This document shows positions 62,741-64,000 of a DNA stretch of 64,000 nt, in pieces. A model generated the notes under the pieces. It was not told the DNA's origin. It saw only the letters and a program-made list of their open reading frames with translations, and searched no databases. Made by a program: the position numbers and the translations under genes. Origin of the DNA: an uncultured Granulosicoccaceae bacterium (GTDB taxonomy: Bacteria; Pseudomonadota; Gammaproteobacteria; Granulosicoccales; Granulosicoccaceae); contig CALKXD010000049.1 in the NCBI GenBank assembly GCA_938003855.1, positions 1 to 64,000 of the forward strand, read 5' to 3'. The first letter of the stretch is position 1, and every line of letters starts with the position of its first letter.

Positions 62741-64000
62741 GTGTCGCTTGATCAGGAAAGCCTGCCAACTGCGGTGCGGCAGTTGCCGATCTTTGCCATG
62801 CTCAGTGAGTTGCTGGCTACACTCAATAATGCCGGTACGGCGGTCTTACAGGCGCCACCGGGGGCAGGTAAAACCACAGCGGTACCACTGGCGTTGCTGG
62901 CAGCGTCATGGCTCGGTCCCGGCACCATCGTCATGCTGGAGCCGCGACGATTGGCCGCTCGCGCGGCTGCGTCACGGATGGCCTCGTTGCTCGGTGAAAG
63001 CACCGGTCAGCGCGTTGGATTTCATATCAAAGGCGAGCGTCGCAGCAGTGCCGATACGCGGATTCTTGTTGTCACCGAAGGAGTCCTGACGCGCATGCTG
63101 CAATCAGATCCGGCGCTTGAATCGATTGCCGTGGTGATTTTTGACGAATTCCATGAGCGCAGCCTGCACGCCGATACCGCGCTTGCTTTTACGCTGCAGT
63201 CACGCGAGTTACTGCGCGACGATCTGAAACTGCTGGTGATGTCTGCCACGCTCGATACGGACGCGGTAGCAGGGTTGCTTGGCAACGCACCGGTGTTGCA
63301 AAGTGAGGGGCGCAGTTATCCGGTAGAGACGTTCTATGCCGGTGGAATAGAATCCAGCGCTGACACTCGCGGGCTTACCGATGTGGTGGCACAAAAGGTC
63401 ATTGAGGTGCTTGCTGAGCACAGTGGCAGTGTGCTTGTGTTTTTACCCGGGGCGGGTGAAATCAGACGCTGTCAGCAGGCACTTGGCAAGTTGCTGAACG
63501 AAGACCGATACCGTGCATTGAGCAACGGTTTGCATCTGGCGCCATTGTACGGGGATCTTGCCCGGTCCGATCAGGACAATGCGATTGCTGCGGTGAAGCC
63601 GGGGCAGCGCAAGGTGGTGCTGTCGACAAATATCGCCGAAACCAGTATCACCATAGACGGGATACGCATTGTGATCGACAGCGGTCTGATGCGTGAGACA
63701 CGCTTTAACCCGGGGCGTGGCATGAACCGCCTGGAAACAGTGTTTGTCTCACAGGATTCCGCGGACCAGCGGCGTGGTCGCGCGGGCCGCGTGGAAGCCG
63801 GTATTTGCATCCGGCTTTGGCAGGCAAGCCGGTCACTGGAAAAAAACCGCCGTGCTGAAATACTCAACAGTGACCTGTCTCAACTGGCGCTGGAGTTGGC
63901 GCAGTGGGGGGTCACTGATGCCGGGCAATTGCTTTGGATAGATACACCGCCGAGGTCTGCGATGGCACAGGCCACGGAGCTGTTGCAGCGCCTAGGTGCG
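62741..64000 (+). CDS. hrpB: ATP-dependent helicase HrpB, partial (3' end outside window)
   Basis: 420 codons are open to the right edge. The helicase motifs are Walker A GAGKTT after LQAPP, motif Ia LEPRRLAARAAA, DEFHE (DExH box), SATLD, the motif IV region VFLPGAGEIRR, NIAETSITI and the motif VI QRRGRAGR. The order and the opening LPIFAMLSELLATL match HrpB DEAH-box proteins, whose role in the cell is poorly defined. It starts at GTG 62741, divergent from the dehydratase. The HrpB-specific C-terminal domain is beyond the window. Confidence 0.92.
   Translation, partial: MSLDQESLPTAVRQLPIFAMLSELLATLNNAGTAVLQAPPGAGKTTAVPLALLAASWLGPGTIVMLEPRRLAARAAASRMASLLGESTGQRVGFHIKGERRSSADTRILVVTEGVLTRMLQSDPALESIAVVIFDEFHERSLHADTALAFTLQSRELLRDDLKLLVMSATLDTDAVAGLLGNAPVLQSEGRSYPVETFYAGGIESSADTRGLTDVVAQKVIEVLAEHSGSVLVFLPGAGEIRRCQQALGKLLNEDRYRALSNGLHLAPLYGDLARSDQDNAIAAVKPGQRKVVLSTNIAETSITIDGIRIVIDSGLMRETRFNPGRGMNRLETVFVSQDSADQRRGRAGRVEAGICIRLWQASRSLEKNRRAEILNSDLSQLALELAQWGVTDAGQLLWIDTPPRSAMAQATELLQRLGA

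Noticed and set aside
1-64000. CRISPR arrays, tRNA or rRNA genes.
   Set aside because: No regularly spaced repeats, no tRNA-like T-loop sequence in context and no rRNA segments were seen in any intergenic region.

Overview
The window reads as chromosome of a free-living, probably marine Gammaproteobacterium. The supports are HrpB, a TusE/DsrC-family protein, RluA, QueC, IlvD/Edd dehydratases, many ABC uptake systems for amino acids and sugars, a DmdA-like aminomethyltransferase of the dimethylsulfoniopropionate (DMSP) demethylase family, and several oxygenases. Granulosicoccus- or Arenicella-like bacteria would fit, but that is inference; there is no rRNA gene or complete phylogenetic marker here. 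Genes are dense, on both strands, in short operons. I see no tRNA, rRNA, CRISPR array, prophage or intact insertion sequence.

Layout. 0.1-7.2 kb: an SDR oxidoreductase; a translationally coupled minus-strand operon (VWA lipoprotein, ECF sigma factor, membrane-anchored SPOR protein); a TusE/DsrC-like protein lacking the usual penultimate cysteine; a secreted protein of unknown function; an M20 peptidase. 7.2-8.3 kb: a rearrangement scar where a 5'-truncated oligopeptide ABC ATPase abuts an N-truncated RTX calcium-binding gene. 8.3-21 kb: an EamA transporter, a double NTF2-fold protein, an IlvD/Edd dehydratase, a polar amino-acid ABC operon with an intercistronic hairpin, a methyltransferase, an MFS carrier, a zinc alcohol dehydrogenase, a MITE-like element and a lone MoxR-type ATPase.

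21-29 kb is a sugar or sugar-acid catabolic locus: FCD-type GntR regulator, periplasmic binding protein, ATPase, permease, a gluconate-dehydrogenase-like subunit pair and an enolase-superfamily dehydratase. It predicts uptake, oxidation and then dehydration of an aldose or aldonate. 30-40 kb holds an orphan MalG-type permease, a divergent oxygenase/hydrolase locus (Rieske oxygenase, kynurenine-formamidase-like hydrolase, PhyH dioxygenase, arylmalonate-decarboxylase/maleate-isomerase-like enzyme, TIM-barrel isomerase), a GST, a pseudouridine synthase, a second PhyH enzyme and a sulfotransferase.

40.7-43.4 kb is the most unusual part: a PspA homologue followed by a small membrane protein and two tandem paralogous single-pass proteins with cytoplasmic helical domains and pilin-like, disulfide-capable periplasmic domains. 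I know of no named system with this make-up. 43.6-52 kb: an M19 dipeptidase, a zinc-ribbon membrane protein, the DmdA-like protein, a TauE/SafE exporter, a copper-type trio (CopL-like Cys-rich protein, multicopper oxidase, cytochrome c), the second inverted copy of the MITE-like element, a methyltransferase and a DUF423 protein. 52-64 kb: a Gfo/Idh/MocA oxidoreductase, a beta-barrel protein, a sugar kinase with ABC binding protein and permease but no ATPase, an EamA carrier, queC, a second IlvD/Edd dehydratase with a palindrome centred on its -10 box, and the 5' part of hrpB running off the right edge.
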